A stretch of 22,500 nucleotides of DNA from Armadillidium nasatum (taxonomy: Eukaryota > Arthropoda > Malacostraca > Isopoda > Armadillidiidae), in the NCBI GenBank assembly GCA_009176605.1, contig SEYY01006703.1:15001-37500 (forward strand), given 5' to 3'. Position numbers and translations under genes: made by a program. Positions 1 through 17,560 of the stretch are shown here, piece by piece. A model generated the notes under the pieces. The model did no database searches. It saw only the letters and a list, made by a program, of their open reading frames with translations, and was not told the origin of the DNA. Each line of letters starts with the position of its first letter. The stretch's first letter is position 1.

Positions 1-1705
<1,705 letters not shown>

Positions 1706-1708
1706 CTG

Positions 1709-2203
<495 letters not shown>

Positions 2204-2238
2204 TAATTTTCCAATTGATTTTCCACTTGAATAATAAC

Positions 2239-2271
2239 AATGAAAGTGCCAAGTTGAACTGCACTTTCATT
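2239..2271. repeat. Inverted repeat, 11-bp arms, 11-nt loop
   Basis: AATGAAAGTGC at 2239-2249 is the exact reverse complement of GCACTTTCATT at 2261-2271. Weaker complementarity (ATAATA / TATTAT) extends outward. Possibly the core of a small fold-back element; no target duplication was identified. Confidence 0.6.
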
Positions 2272-2540
2272 TATCACTATTATGAAATTATTCTATACAA
2301 AAACTGATTTCTCTTGAGAAGAGTTCAAAGAAAACATAATTTCCCTTTGGATCTTGTAATTTCTTTTAATTCATTTATGAACGAAACATTAATTAGGTTT
2401 GGTGTTACATTATTCTGGATATTTAATCAAAATGTTATTTAATCAGATGTTTTTTAAATAAATCTGAGGCCTCTTATTGATATCGTCAAGTTTTTTAATA
2501 TCTTTAAATCTCGAAAGAACTTGTTTAGACAATTTGAAAT
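2272..2540. other. AT-rich stretch, nothing recognised
   Basis: AT-rich sequence with short poly-T and poly-A runs. I found no open frame of note, no repeat shared with the rest of the window and no tRNA-like boxes. Confidence 0.5.
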
Positions 2541-2544
2541 GATA

Positions 2545-2640
2545 TCGAGGTAGAGTGATTGATTTGCATGATTGAAAGAGGTGGTTCGATTCCCAATGTG
2601 GATTCCGAGTACAAATTTCGAAGAAATGTTCTTTTCCTCT
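2545..2640 (+). repeat. tRNA-derived SINE fragment (plus strand)
   Basis: GGTAGAGTGATTGATTTGCATG, a degraded box A and D-arm region, is followed by GGTGGTTCGATTCCCAAT, which contains a good pol III B box (GGTTCGATTCC). It matches the reverse complement of the SINE at 5175-5341 (GGTAGGGTGATTGACTCACG ... GGTTCGATTCC). The part after the B box is diverged. It is not a functional tRNA gene because acceptor-stem pairing is absent. Confidence 0.65.
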
Positions 2641-3190
2641 TTTATATATTTTGTATAGTGAAATGTTATTTGCGTATTTTACACATTTAACATTAAATAT
2701 GAAAAAAACAAGTAATTCTTGTTTTATTATTTATTTATTTCTTCAGAGAATTCAACTAGTACACAAAATTACGTGTTTTCTTTTTTTTAAAGTTTTAAAA
2801 ATATATTTTCATTCCTGCTTTAAAAAGACAATTATATTTGTCTCTTATATTTCTTAATCCCAAACTCGTTTTTTTAACAATACATTTCTTTAGGTGTCAT
2901 TTAAGAGTTAAAATAGATTATAAAATATAAATGTTCACTTTATTCTAATTGGTTTTCATTTAACTAAAAAATATGCTAAAACTAAAACCATGAAAAGAAA
3001 AATCCTTTTACAAGACATTAAATTCTCTTGCGAATGGACGCCTGTTCGAACCCCAGAATTAACATGTCTCTTTGTCTTCCATTTATTTATCTTTACACTT
3101 TACATCTACTGTATTGGTGTTATAGTAGTATTTTATTTTTTTAAATTTTTATTTACATTATATTAAAATTTTTTGTACCTTTAGGGATTA
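2641..3190. other. AT-rich intergenic DNA with one possible SINE remnant
   Basis: Mostly AT-rich sequence. Near 3020-3060 a GTTCGAACCCC motif resembles a tRNA B box in a weak SINE-like context (CTCTTGCGAATGGACGCCT upstream). The box A side is not convincing, so it is noted only as a possible remnant. The open frame at 2651-2857 has no recognisable protein features. Confidence 0.35.
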
Positions 3191-4180
3191 TGATGATCTT
3201 GTGTGGTGGTATTTTAAATATGAAGGTGATTTTTTTTTTACAGGGTGTCATATGTGTCTGCTGTCGTGTCTCCCTTGTTGGTGTTCTTCTTCACCTTTCT
3301 CATTCATATCTAGTTTTCTCTCAAATCACTTCATATCCATAGTGGTGGATTGGACGAATTCTTTATCCGAGGTTAATTGTTGTGTTATAGGTTTTTTTTT
3401 TTCCCACGTTTTTCATACTTTTCTTTAACAACCTTCTCAAATTCTCACTTTTTGATTATCTAATTTTTTAGCATTAATTAACTAACGGACTTCAAATTTT
3501 ACTTTTCTTCCTTCTACTCTTATCATATGTACTCCCTCTATCTATACCCAGATTACATTTTCCGATTCTATTTTTGGATCACTGAATTGAATTTCCAGGT
3601 GATTACTTAAGCTTTATGAGATTCAACTTTTTGAAACCAGATTGCTAAGTTTACCTTTCTCAAAAGCATCACCTATTTATTTTCATTGTTACGAAAGTTT
3701 TATTTTTCATCTTATAGTTGAAAATGCGGCTTAACATAAGATTGAAGTTCTTTTTAGGCTTATTCCGCACAGTTAAATTAACAATAATTATGAACATAAT
3801 TTGGCCTTTTTGAAGTACTACTACTACTCACATCTGTGGGGTTCTATTACCATTTACCACCCAATCTAAGTCCAAGTGTAATTATCTTGTATTTTCTTTC
3901 TTGACTCTTAAACGTGACCACAATATAAATTTGGTATAAATGATTCATATGACTGGGAATTGACTACTTAGCGACTCCCTTCTAACAAAGAGGTCAAGTG
4001 TTCTTAAGAAAATTTTGTGTAGATTGGCTGTTTCAAAATTGTTCTGTTCCTTACCTCCTATTTTTAGCCACAGCTGTTCTGTGGAATTCTCTTCCATTTT
4101 TTTTATTACTTACCAATTTAACTTTCCTCATTTTAAAGTTTACTTATGCCCTAACTTAAAAATTTTAATTAGTCTTGTGC
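3190..4180 (+). pseudogene. LINE reverse transcriptase pseudogene (copy 2, very decayed)
   Basis: Another copy of the LINE family at the window start. Near 3290-3400 a stretch equivalent to SSFLSNHFISIVVDW, then LSEVNCCVIG, corresponds to SSFLSDRSISALVDG and FSVNCGILQ in copy 1. Near 4080-4150 a patch resembling LWNSLP and then TTATGCCCTAAC matches the C-terminal and 3' region of copy 1 (near 1530 and 1660). Everything between is shifted, deleted or saturated with stops. A TA tract begins about 50 bases further on. Confidence 0.6.
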
Positions 4181-4226
4181 AAGGATGAATTGTTATTTAT
4201 CCCTGATTAACAATTTTAACAACTTG

Positions 4227-4856
<630 letters not shown>

Positions 4857-4972
4857 ATATAAATGATGGGTGAATCCGGTAACTTTCGAATTCGAATCTA
4901 GCACCTTTGAATCCGAACCCAGGAGTGTGGGGAATGTCCAAATCCGAATTTGAATTCGAATTGTTACCAATG
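4857..4972. mobile_element. Short inverted-repeat element with TTCGAA/CCGAA repeats, possibly hAT-like
   Basis: The left part reads TGATGGGTGAATCCGG followed by GGTAACTTTCGAATTC (4878-4893). The right part GAATTCGAATTGTTACC (4952-4968) is its near-perfect reverse complement. Between them lie repeated GAATCCGAA-type words. The start TGATGGGT next to a TA tract resembles the TAGTGATGG ends of the short elements at 7383, 8289 and 9743, although the hexamer differs. No clean 8-bp duplication was found. It could be a short non-autonomous hAT-type element, or the pairing could come from the repeated words alone. Confidence 0.45.
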
Positions 4973-5174
4973 ATTTTTTTTTTTTAGAAAATTAAGTGGA
5001 GAGGAAATGTTTTTTTTCTTTTTCTTTTTGGAATAAAATATTTTATCAATTCATTTCATATCCACAACGTCATTCTATAACAATACGTATTGTATATATA
5101 AATAAAAATATTTATTACATAATAAGCCATTACTTTAATATGATATATTTTTTTTATTTTTTTTAATTTTTATT

Positions 5175-5341
5175 TTTAGAAAGTTCACATCTCACGGGCA
5201 TTGCCCTATTCGAGGAGAGGATCGAGGAGAGGAACTTTTCTAGGTAGTATATACCTAGGATTCCCAAGAGGAATCGAACCGGCGCCTCAAGCACGTGAGT
5301 CAATCACCCTACCGTTCGAGCCACGGTAGGGTGATTGACTC
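5175..5341 (-). repeat. tRNA-derived SINE (minus strand)
   Basis: Read on the minus strand, the head is GTGGCTCGAACGGTAGGGTG (box A region), then CTCACGTGCTTGAGGCGC, then GGTTCGATTCCTC, an exact pol III B box. A tRNA-unrelated body follows (AGGTATATACTACCTAGAAAA ... GGGCAATGCCCGTGAGATG) and ends in an AT-rich tail. Related copies lie at 17423-17560 (same body, more decayed) and 2545-2640. The head is tRNA-like, but lacks a mature tRNA cloverleaf with an acceptor stem, so it is a SINE rather than a gene. Confidence 0.8.
5297..5341. repeat. Perfect 19-bp palindrome with 7-nt loop at SINE head
   Basis: Bases 5297-5315 are the exact reverse complement of 5323-5341, separated by TCGAGCC. The arm contains CAATCACCCTACCGT and its complement, so the D-arm segment of the SINE has been copied in inverted orientation onto its own 5' end. 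Confidence 0.95.
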
Positions 5342-5970
5342 CTATATAAATGAGAAGACATTAGTACTTAAATATTACACCATATAATTTCTATCTCATG
5401 ACTATCTCTTTAGTAACAAAATGATATCATACACATTCTTCGATATTCATCCCGCTTTCTTCAAGCTCTAATTTATTTTAAAACTTATTTCATATCAACA
5501 TTCTCTATTTCTTTCAAGCTTTAAATTTTAAAACTTTTTACGCATTACATTTTCTATATTTTTATCAATTATGACTTAATAAATTTATCTTCATACCTTT
5601 CAATAATAAATTATTTTGTATTTCCTAAAAAAAAATTAAAAAGTTTTGTAAAACAATGTTTGTTATTTATTAAAAAGTTGTCGTTATTTACGGGTGCTAA
5701 AACACTGATTCATGTAATACGAATAAGGACTCTCTACTCCTAACACAAATAATATATTCTAAACTAACAACAGTTTTCTTCTCAAAGTTATAACTAAAAT
5801 AATTTCTTTATTTTCCTTTTCTATTCATATTTTCTTAATTTTTCAACGCAAAACATTAAAGTACATGCTAACATTTACATACCCAAACAACCTAATACAC
5901 GTGTACAAATACACTCATGATATAAATAATTCTATTATTAGATAAAGAGGTATCGGGTAATTTTTTATTA
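5342..5970. other. AT-rich stretch, nothing recognised
   Basis: About 630 bases of AT-rich DNA with short homopolymer runs. No open frame of note, tRNA-like box or match to the window's other repeats. Confidence 0.5.
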
Positions 5971-5978
5971 TTTCACAG
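5971..5978. repeat. 8-bp target-site duplication, left copy (TTTCACAG)
   Basis: Identical to 7559-7566. The two copies directly flank the TAGTGATGG and CCATCACTA ends of composite A. Confidence 0.8.
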
Positions 5979-6089
5979 TAGTGATGGATCGGATGTCATA
6001 TTTTCCAATTTGCGGATGCGGATGTTGAATTTTGGAGAAGTGCGGATGCGGATGTTAATTTTGATGAGGATGCGGATGCGGATGTTAAT
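5979..6089. mobile_element. Short hexamer-repeat element S1 (left end only)
   Basis: Starts TAGTGATGGATCGGATG and carries three blocks of GCGGATGCGGATGTT separated by A/T-rich spacers (period about 30 bp). It stops at a TA tract without the CCATCACTA end. It corresponds, in reverse, to the right part of S4 at 9743-9957, sharing the CTTCTCCAAAATTC and CTCATCAAAATTAAC spacer words. Confidence 0.8.

Positions 6090-6179
<90 letters not shown>
6090..6179. repeat. (TA)n microsatellite, about 90 bp
   Basis: A TA tract with one slip near 6098, between S1 and the 3' end of the minus-strand LINE fragment. Confidence 0.97.
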
Positions 6180-7379
<1,200 letters not shown>

Positions 7380-7382
7380 TAT

Positions 7383-7558
7383 TAGTGATGGATCGGAAGT
7401 CATATTTTCTAATTTGCGGATGCGGATGTCGAATTTTGAAATGCGGATGCGGATGTTGAATTTTTGAAAGTGCGGAGTGCGGATGCGGATGTTGAATTTC
7501 CGAAAGTGCGGATGCGGATGTTGAATTTTCGAAAATGCGGATGCGGATGCCATCACTA
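7383..7558. mobile_element. Short hexamer-repeat element S2 (complete, 176 bp)
   Basis: Begins TAGTGATGGATCGG and ends GCGGATGCCATCACTA, so both 9-bp ends are present. The interior is four to five blocks of GCGGATGCGGATGT(T/C)GAATTT with spacers such as TTTCGAAA, at a period of about 28 bp. It shares its outer right flank with composite A's duplication. No coding capacity. Best read as a non-autonomous hAT-type element whose hexamers could be transposase-binding repeats (inference). Confidence 0.75.
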
Positions 7559-7566
7559 TTTCACAG
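7559..7566. repeat. 8-bp target-site duplication, right copy (TTTCACAG)
   Basis: Matches 5971-5978 exactly. Confidence 0.8.
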
Positions 7567-7735
7567 ATATGTATCACAATGTACTGTGTGATGAGATGCC
7601 ATACACTACTTTTATATTTAATATATGCCACTTTGAATTATCAAGCAGTCATTTGAACATTTAAATATATAAATAAATGTACACTGCACTGAAATCCCTT
7701 TTTTTTTTTAGTTGGGGCCGGGGCCCCAGTAGCTT
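7567..7735. other. Spacer, nothing recognised
   Basis: AT-rich sequence with a T9 run and a GGGGCCGGGGCCCC GC-rich palindromic patch near 7714-7727. No gene or shared repeat found. Confidence 0.5.
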
Positions 7736-7862
<127 letters not shown>

Positions 7863-7879
7863 AAATAAATATTAATAGC

Positions 7880-7975
7880 TGTAAAAAAAAAATAGATTTC
7901 CTCTTAGGAGATCGAACCGGCATTTGTAGGTCAGCACCGATATATCGTTCATATGCATTCCACTATAATAGTGAG
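7880..7975 (-). repeat. Possible tRNA-derived SINE head (minus strand)
   Basis: On the minus strand, ATAGTGGAATGCATATGAACG, then CGGTGCTGACCTACAAATG, then CCGGTTCGATCTCCTAAGAG. The last contains a B-box-like GGTTCGATCTCC about 55 bases from a degraded A-box-like region. It is followed by a T-rich run. The head is not the same tRNA type as the SINE at 5175-5341, and no relative was found in the window. Confidence 0.5.
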
Positions 7976-11583
<3,608 letters not shown>

Positions 11584-11697
11584 CAAACAAGATTTATGAA
11601 TCTGCTGAAGTGACAGACAGAGTTTAAAATGCAGTATTAATTTATTACCATATCAAACTACAAGAAAAGTTACGTAATTATAAATATAGTACAATTA

Positions 11698-11724
11698 CGA
11701 GGGCGAGCTGGAAAATAACGCCTG
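11698..11724 (+). repeat. Mariner left terminal inverted repeat
   Basis: CGAGGGCGAGCTGGAAAATA and onward to CCTG. Matches the reverse complement of 16454-16480 at 21 of 27 positions and lies directly after a TA dinucleotide. Confidence 0.85.
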
Positions 11725-11857
11725 TTGATGCGTTGCTAAGCAACGGAAACGGATATAAACATGTTTAGACCTATTTTCGAAAGATTGAAGCTTGTAGAAT
11801 AGATCTGACACGCCAACGGTATATTTATTTGGTTTCATTGTTGTGCGGTGATAGAAA

Positions 11858-12201
11858 ATGGAAGCAAATAGTGATACTTCGTTGAAGCAATGAGCAATGA
11901 TTAAAATTTTTGAATTGTAACGGGAGACGAAATGTGGGTCCACCACTACGATCCAGAGAGAAAGAAGCCTTTATAGAATTCAGACATTCAAGCTTACCTG
12001 GCGTACGAAAGTTTAAGATTCAACCCTCGGCTGGTAAACTCATGCTGACAGAATTTTGGGGTGTGGAAGGCCTAGTTTATTCGAAATATCTGCCGAAGGG
12101 CAGAACTGTAAACTCCGATCGCTATTGTCAAACTCTCCAGCAATTGTAGAGCCGCATCCGTTGAATAAGACCAAACCGTCGTATTCCTTCTGTATCATGA
12201 T
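11858..12201 (+). pseudogene. Mariner transposase pseudogene, 5' part
   Basis: A possible start at 11858 gives MEANSDTSLKQ and then a stop. The DNA-binding domain is missing, because within about 65 bases the sequence reaches VTGDEMWVHHYDPE, which holds the first catalytic Asp (codon 11926-11928). A stop near 11970 and a frameshift follow. The next frame reads FRHSSLPGVRKFKIQPSAGK, then LMLTEFWGVEGLVYSKYLPK and TVNSDRYCQTLQQL, all typical of mariner transposases. After another shift, VVFLLYHD brings it to the second catalytic Asp codon at 12199-12201, where the hAT element begins. Reading resumes at 16073. Confidence 0.85.
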
Positions 12202-12206
12202 AATGC
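12199..12206. repeat. hAT target-site duplication, left copy (GATAATGC)
   Basis: Matches the right copy GACACTGC (16073-16080) at 6 of 8 bases. The left version encodes the expected mariner D-N-A, so the right copy is the mutated one. Confidence 0.75.
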
Positions 12207-12489
12207 CAGGGCTGGGGAGCTGATGAAATTTGCTTCAGCTCCGGCTCTGACGCCGGAGCCATTGATTTGAGTGACTCCGATTCCGCCTTTGGTTTAAAGA
12301 TTTTCCTAATTCTTAACAGATGTATTTAGTAGGTATTACCGCCACCCCAAATGCAGTTCCGCAGCAATGGGATTCAAAAACTCATTCTTTTATAATAATT
12401 TTGAGCTGGGCACAAATTTCCTCGCACAATACTACCAAATTTATGAAACAAAATGTACTCTTCATCAAAAGAAATAAAAAATAATTTTA

Positions 12490-14160
12490 AATTTTTCAAA
12501 ATTAATTTGTTTAAAGAAACAGTATGGCTTCAAATAGATCCTCTTTTATTGAGTCTCGTAAGTATGACCAAATTATTCAATGGGCCGAAAATAGGCGTTT
12601 CACACTAATTTGTGTTGTTGACATTGAAGTTACTGTATAAACAATATTCTAAATTATTTTTGGGTAATGTGTAATCGCCTTTAAGGCATTTAGCTTCGAT
12701 GATCTATCTATTTTCTCTATAACATACTAAGCACGAGATATATCAAGCTTAAATTTAGCAATAGGAGATTCTCGTTTACTATCTATTTTTTCCTTCAATT
12801 CTGACGGCGTTTGGCTTTCTGATTCGAGAAACTCTTCATAAGCTGCTTCATCCTCAAAATTTAGAGAGGATGACGATAATGAAGGTTGGTTTATATTAAG
12901 TTCATTAATTACATTAAGTGTTTAACATTTTTATTAAGAATTTTTTCTTTCTCTCTTGACTCTTTAATTGCATCTTCATTTGTTCCACCTATTTGAGAAA
13001 ATGTTAGCATAAGTTTTTGCCACTCTTTATAAAAGAAGCCAGGGGTTAACTCAGCTGCTTGTAATCTTTTAGGCACTAAGAATGTCTTTCTTCTTCACAC
13101 CACTGAAAATCTGCCCTTGTTATGTCTGGATGAGCCATGCCAATTAATGTATTCTTTAGTTCTAAAAGGCGCTTAATCATTAGGTAAGTACTGCCTCACC
13201 TTGTTTCTTGGTCTAAGATAGCAACATTTCCTCCTTTACGTTTTAATGTAGTTTCAACTTTTATTGTTCATGCAGTCACAGCAACATTAGCTATAATAGT
13301 ATGGACATGTCCTTTTAAACCATCTCTAATAGCGAGATGTAACGCTGTAAGCACATCGCTTGTGCTCTATTTTACAGCAGTGAAAGCAGCTTCCACCTCT
13401 TTATTTAAGTCGGATTCTAAACCACCTTCACAATTTTCTGAGTCAGTGACACAAATTTCGGTTCACAATCTAAATTCGTATTATCTATTTCAGAAGGGTC
13501 TATATTGAGTTTATCTACTACACTTATCATGTTGGATGCATTATCCGTTACAACTGCTACAACTTTCTCTTTAGTAAGTTGAGACTCTTTGAAAACTTTT
13601 TCAACTAGATTTTTTATAAATTCTGATGTATGTTGTGCTTGCGTTTCTCGAACGGCTAAAGTATGTGTTGTTATTTCGTTAGTCATTTTTAGAAGAAAAA
13701 AAAAGTTCCCCATGGAGCATTTGTTTCAGCACCTTTTTCTGCCTTTCAGCTTCACTTATCAACATTTTATTGACATCATGCCTTTCCATAGAAACGCCTA
13801 ACTTTTTGGCTAATTCTTAATTTAATCCAGTAAATGCTGGAGTGGAAAAGAATTTTAAGGTTGCTCCTTCATTTATAACCATTTGGATAATCTGAGTTTT
13901 AAATTTTTCACTTGTCATTGAAATCGTTACCTTTTGACTTGTTACAAACCTTGAAATAGAAGGTTGTATACATGAAATGTTTGGCGTAACTTGTGTAACC
14001 TTACTTTGGTTTTCTTCTTCTACTATTATAAATATTTCAGGATGTTGCTTTCGCAAATTGCTTTTTAAATTGGTGTTAGCGCTTACATTCGATCCACAGA
14101 TGACTTCATCTTTTTCAACTTGGCAAAGCAAAATATTTTCTTCAATTTAACTTTTTTTCA
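12490..14160 (-). pseudogene. hAT transposase pseudogene (BED zinc finger to dimerisation domain)
   Basis: Domains read on the minus strand from right to left. A BED-finger-like N-terminus lies at about 14131-14035 (LCQVEKDEVICG, NLKSNLRKQHPE; the Cys-His pattern is partly eroded). A spacer with SCIQPSISRFV follows near 13960. The RNase-H-like part has EKVVAVVTDNASNM near 13590-13535, with the hAT-typical TDNASNM. QETR-stop-GSTYLMIKRLLELK near 13215-13160 has its Trp codon changed to TGA. QAAELTPGFFYKEWQKLMLT lies near 13065-13005. The C-terminal hAT dimerisation region reads STTQISVKRLFSAH near 12630-12590 and IKEDLFEAILFL near 12550-12515. Stops and shifts are scattered throughout, so it is not functional. 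A hAT of the ZBED-like type is likely; the exact family is not resolved. Confidence 0.85.
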
Positions 14161-14451
<291 letters not shown>

Positions 14452-14488
14452 GGGGGGTTAAATTGTATGGGCCGATGTTGAATGTGAA
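14452..14488 (+). repeat. rosa-like element left terminal inverted repeat
   Basis: GGGGGGTTAAATTGTATGGG followed by CCGATGTTGAATGTGAA. Pairs with 15715-15751 at 32 of 37 positions. Confidence 0.9.
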
Positions 14489-14562
14489 CCACACCTAAAC
14501 GTCAAGTTTTTTACTGCATTTCATTTGACTTTTTTCAATTTCAGACTTACTCAATTTGAACC

Positions 14563-15648
14563 ATGGAAAGATACACAATGGAGCAACGTGTTAAAGTTAT
14601 TCAGGCTTATTATGAAAATGGGCGTTCAAATCAAAATGCATATCGTGCACTTCGTGATTTTTTTGGTCAATTTAATCGTCCAAATGTGCGTACAATCGGA
14701 AAAATCGTGAAAAAATTTGAGCAAACCGGGTCTGTAGGAGATTTGAAAAGACCAGTGCATGCTCGTACAGCTCGTACTGCAGAAAATATTGCTGCTGTTC
14801 GCGATAGTGTGGCTGAGGAGCCATCCACTTCAACTCGTCGTCGTGCCCAACAATTGCACCTCTCACGCTCGTCGTTGATGAACATTATGCATAAAGACTT
14901 GCATTTAAACGCTTACAAGGTGCAATTGACTCAAGAACTAAAGCCTCTTGACCATACAAAACGTCGTCAATGGTCAGAATGGTGGCAAGAAATGGCAACA
15001 GTGGATGATCAATTTTCGAGGAAAATCATCTTCAGTGATGAGGCACATTTTCACCTCAGTGGATTCGTCAATAAGCAGAATTGCCGCATTTGGGCGAATG
15101 CTAATCCAAGAGTGATTGTCGAAAAACCAATGCACCCACAAAGAGTGACTGTTTGGTGTGGTTTATGGGCTGGCGGCATCATCGGGCCGTATTTTTTCCA
15201 AAATGAGGCCGGTCAGGCAGTTACTGTGAATGGTGTTCGCTATCGTGAGATGATAACGAACTTTTTATGGCACGAATTGGAAGGTATGGATGTGGACGAT
15301 ATGTGGTTTCAACAGGACGGTGCCACTTGCCACACAGCTAACGAAACAATGGCTATTTTGCGCGACAAATTCAATGGCCGTGTTATCTCACGTGGTGGCG
15401 ATGTCAATTGGCCGCCAAGATCATGTGATTTGACACCGTTGGACTTCTTTCTTTGGGGTTATTTGAAAGAAAAGGTGTACGTCGATAAGCCAGCAACAAT
15501 TCAAGAGCTAAAGGATGAGATAATTCGGCACATTAACTTCATAGAACCCCAATTATGCCTCAGCGTCATCGAAAATTTGGACCATCGGATGGAGGTGTGC
15601 CGCCGAGGTCACGGCGGCCATTTGGCCGATATTTTGTTCCATACATAA
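14563..15648 (+). CDS. DD41D (rosa-type) mariner transposase, intact
   Basis: A 361-residue open frame that would cut and paste the element by recognising its terminal repeats and inserting at TA. Residues about 4-60 (MEQRVKVIQAYYENG ... IGKIVKKFEQTGSV) form a helix-turn-helix like the arthropod transposase domain DUF4817. Residues 70-125 give a second helix-turn-helix (TSTRRRAQQLHLSRSSLMNI). The catalytic domain has D159 (IIFSDEAHFH), D252 (WFQQDGATCHTA) and D294 (CDLTPLDFFLWGYLKEKVY). Exactly 41 residues lie between D252 and D294, the spacing of the rosa/DD41D family. The C-terminus ends RRGHGGHLADILFHT. The start at 14563 gives the family-typical MERYTMEQR. An in-frame downstream ATG at 14578 would cut into that domain. 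There are no internal stops or frameshifts and length is normal for the family, so it may still be active (inference). AATAAA polyadenylation-like words lie 23 and 39 bases after the stop. Confidence 0.95.
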   Translation: MERYTMEQRVKVIQAYYENGRSNQNAYRALRDFFGQFNRPNVRTIGKIVKKFEQTGSVGDLKRPVHARTARTAENIAAVRDSVAEEPSTSTRRRAQQLHLSRSSLMNIMHKDLHLNAYKVQLTQELKPLDHTKRRQWSEWWQEMATVDDQFSRKIIFSDEAHFHLSGFVNKQNCRIWANANPRVIVEKPMHPQRVTVWCGLWAGGIIGPYFFQNEAGQAVTVNGVRYREMITNFLWHELEGMDVDDMWFQQDGATCHTANETMAILRDKFNGRVISRGGDVNWPPRSCDLTPLDFFLWGYLKEKVYVDKPATIQELKDEIIRHINFIEPQLCLSVIENLDHRMEVCRRGHGGHLADILFHT

Positions 15649-15670
15649 TTGAACCATACCATATTATCAT

Positions 15671-15692
15671 AATAAAAAGAAATGACAATAAA
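15671..15692 (+). promoter_or_regulatory. Possible polyadenylation signals of the transposase
   Basis: Two AATAAA words, at 15671-15676 and 15687-15692, lie just after the transposase stop codon and before the right terminal repeat. In AT-rich DNA such words are common by chance, so position is the main support. Confidence 0.45.
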
Positions 15693-15714
15693 TTCCTAAG
15701 TAATTTGTGTTTTA

Positions 15715-15894
<180 letters not shown>

Positions 15895-16072
15895 TAATTA
15901 ATTACAATAAAAATTAAAAAGGATGAAGAAAATAATGAATGCTAATATGATAACAGAATATATTCGGAGCTGGAGCTGCTTCTTTTTTGGGGCTCCGGTT
16001 CCACCCATAATCTTAGAAACAGTTCTGGCTTCAGCTCCGCTATAATCATTCAGCTCCACGGCTCCCGCCCTG

Positions 16073-16080
16073 GACACTGC
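16073..16080. repeat. hAT target-site duplication, right copy (GACACTGC)
   Basis: Differs from the left copy GATAATGC by two substitutions, consistent with an old insertion. Confidence 0.75.
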
Positions 16081-16374
16081 TCGACCACATTGCTGTGCCC
16101 ATAAGCTTCAGAAGCTTTAACTCTTCAACTTCGAGGTCATTGATCACCTACTCTACAGTCCTGATCTGGACCCCAGTGATTTTCACTTATTTCCAAAGTT
16201 GAAGGAACCTCTCCGTATAGTGAATTTGGTTTAGATGATGAGGTAAATAAAGCGGTGGCAGACTAGTTCCAGAAAACAAATCAAGACTTCTTTTCAACCG
16301 GTTTCGAGAAGAGAGTTCAAGGTTTGCAAAAATGTGCTGATGTTATAGGAGATAACGTAGAAAAATATTATTAA
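16081..16374 (+). pseudogene. Mariner transposase pseudogene, 3' part
   Basis: Continues the frame broken at 12201. The sequence after the duplication reads RPHCCAHKLQKL, a stop, LFNFEVIDHLLYSPDLDPSD, then FHLFPKLKE. Counting from the Asp codon at 12199 across the hAT junction, 34 codons separate the second and third catalytic Asp (the Asp before FHLF), which is the mariner DD34D spacing. The rest is frameshifted but ends with words like VQGLQKCADVIGDNVEKYY in mixed frames, stopping at 16374. Confidence 0.85.
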
Positions 16375-16453
16375 ATGCTCACTGAATAAAGATTTGACCT
16401 TTCAGTTTTTGTTTCATTGAATTATCTGCAGTGTATGATATTTTACGGCAGAG

Positions 16454-16480
16454 CAGGGGTTACTTTTCTGCTCATCCTCG
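16454..16480 (-). repeat. Mariner right terminal inverted repeat
   Basis: CAGGGGTTACTTTTCTGCTC followed by ATCCTCG and then TA. Reverse complement of the left repeat with 6 mismatches in 27. Confidence 0.85.
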
Positions 16481-16599
16481 TAGTATCATGAACGAAATAA
16501 CTATTATACACTTAAAAGGACAAAATTTTGTCACAAGTTTCTCGGGACCAGTAGGAGTTGTGTTGGTAAATTGAAGTCACTATGAACGAAATATTTTAT

Positions 16600-17000
16600 C
16601 AAAGAATGTTGGCAGATGTGCTATAATTATGACGGTCGAACGAAACATTTTCCCATTCTTTGTTGACTATAAAAAGTTTGTTCACTGTCTTAAATATGAG
16701 AATTACATAGCATATTGGAGATGTGGACACTGAAGACATTTAATTATCTCTGTTGAAGATGGAAGGCTGTTGCTTGATATAGATGACGAATCAGAATAAC
16801 TATTTTAAGGGATATCCAATAATGTAGCGTGATTTCATCAGGAATATTTTCTCAATAGCTAGATAGTTCTATGATAAATCAGTCACTTAGAGAATATAAT
16901 TAGCGGGCGCCAAAATTTAGACATTAGATATGCTTTAGATCCAGAACCAGTGGTGGATTTTGAAGGGAGCTTCAAGAATTAATGAATGCGGTACCTGAAG
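16600..17000 (+). pseudogene. Heavily decayed LINE reverse transcriptase remnant
   Basis: FFVDYKKFVHCLKYEN near 16655-16700 resembles the FVDYxKAFD box of the endonuclease-RT LINEs common in invertebrates. ISGRQNLDIRYA near 16898-16935 resembles the segment just before the YADD box, and the second half of that box is lost. Stops interrupt all frames between. This is a different LINE type from those at 1 kb and 18-20 kb. Recognition rests on two short motifs in the right order and spacing. Confidence 0.45.
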
Positions 17001-17420
17001 TAGGTAAGGCAAGAAACGTGAAAATAAAAAAGTAAATAATAGCTACGACGAACTCTTATCGTAATATTAATGAAATATTTTGAGAGAAACTTTGCGAAAA
17101 TGGTCGAAAAGTTAAACTATCTGAGAAGTTTGTGTAACTGGATTAGAACAAACTAGGATGAAGTTAATTAAGGGATGGATATGGTAGATAAAGCCAAAGA
17201 TGGGTTCAATTTGATGAAGTTCAACAGACAACAAAATCTTAGTTAATGCAATGAAAATATTCATTAAATGCAATAAATTTTGCGGTTCGTTTCCTGCAGT
17301 CCTTAAAAAGATGACGTCTTCGGGTATTCTGCCTCCCGTTCTAACTCTCATTAATCTCTTTTTATTTGTTTAATTGTTGAATCACTCTCCTTAAATCTTT
17401 TTACAATGAACATTTTTTTT
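17001..17420. other. Stretch without recognised features
   Basis: May include more of the decayed LINE to its left. No motif, repeat or convincing frame was found; the open frame at 17112-17351 on the minus strand has no recognisable features. Confidence 0.4.
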
Positions 17421-17422
17421 TT

Positions 17423-17560
17423 AAAAGTTGGTATCTTAGAAGCATTGCCCTATTTGAAGAGAGGAAATTTTCTAAGAATTGTCTACATAGGATCCGCATG
17501 ACCGATGCCCTCAAGCACGCGAATGAATCATTCTACCGTTTGTGTCACGGTATAAAGGAA
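17423..17560 (-). repeat. tRNA-derived SINE, decayed copy (minus strand)
   Basis: Colinear with 5175-5341: AGAAGCATTGCCCTATTTGA, GAGAGGAAATTTTCTA, CATAGGATCC, CCTCAAGCACGCGAATGAATC and CTACCGTTTGTGTCACGGTA correspond to successive words there. The B box is degraded (GATCCGCATGACCG). Shared body sequence outside the tRNA-like head shows the two are copies of one family. Confidence 0.7.

Noticed and set aside
5255..5330. A tRNA gene on the minus strand
   Set aside because: B-box and A-box words are present, but no acceptor stem or plausible cloverleaf. Related copies with a shared non-tRNA body show that it is a SINE.
14667..14885. Minus-strand open frames across the DD41D transposase
   Set aside because: They are shadows of the intact plus-strand gene, with no recognisable domain.
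17112..17351. Possible host gene exon on the minus strand
   Set aside because: Short frame with no recognisable domain, no clear splice context, and located beside a decayed LINE.
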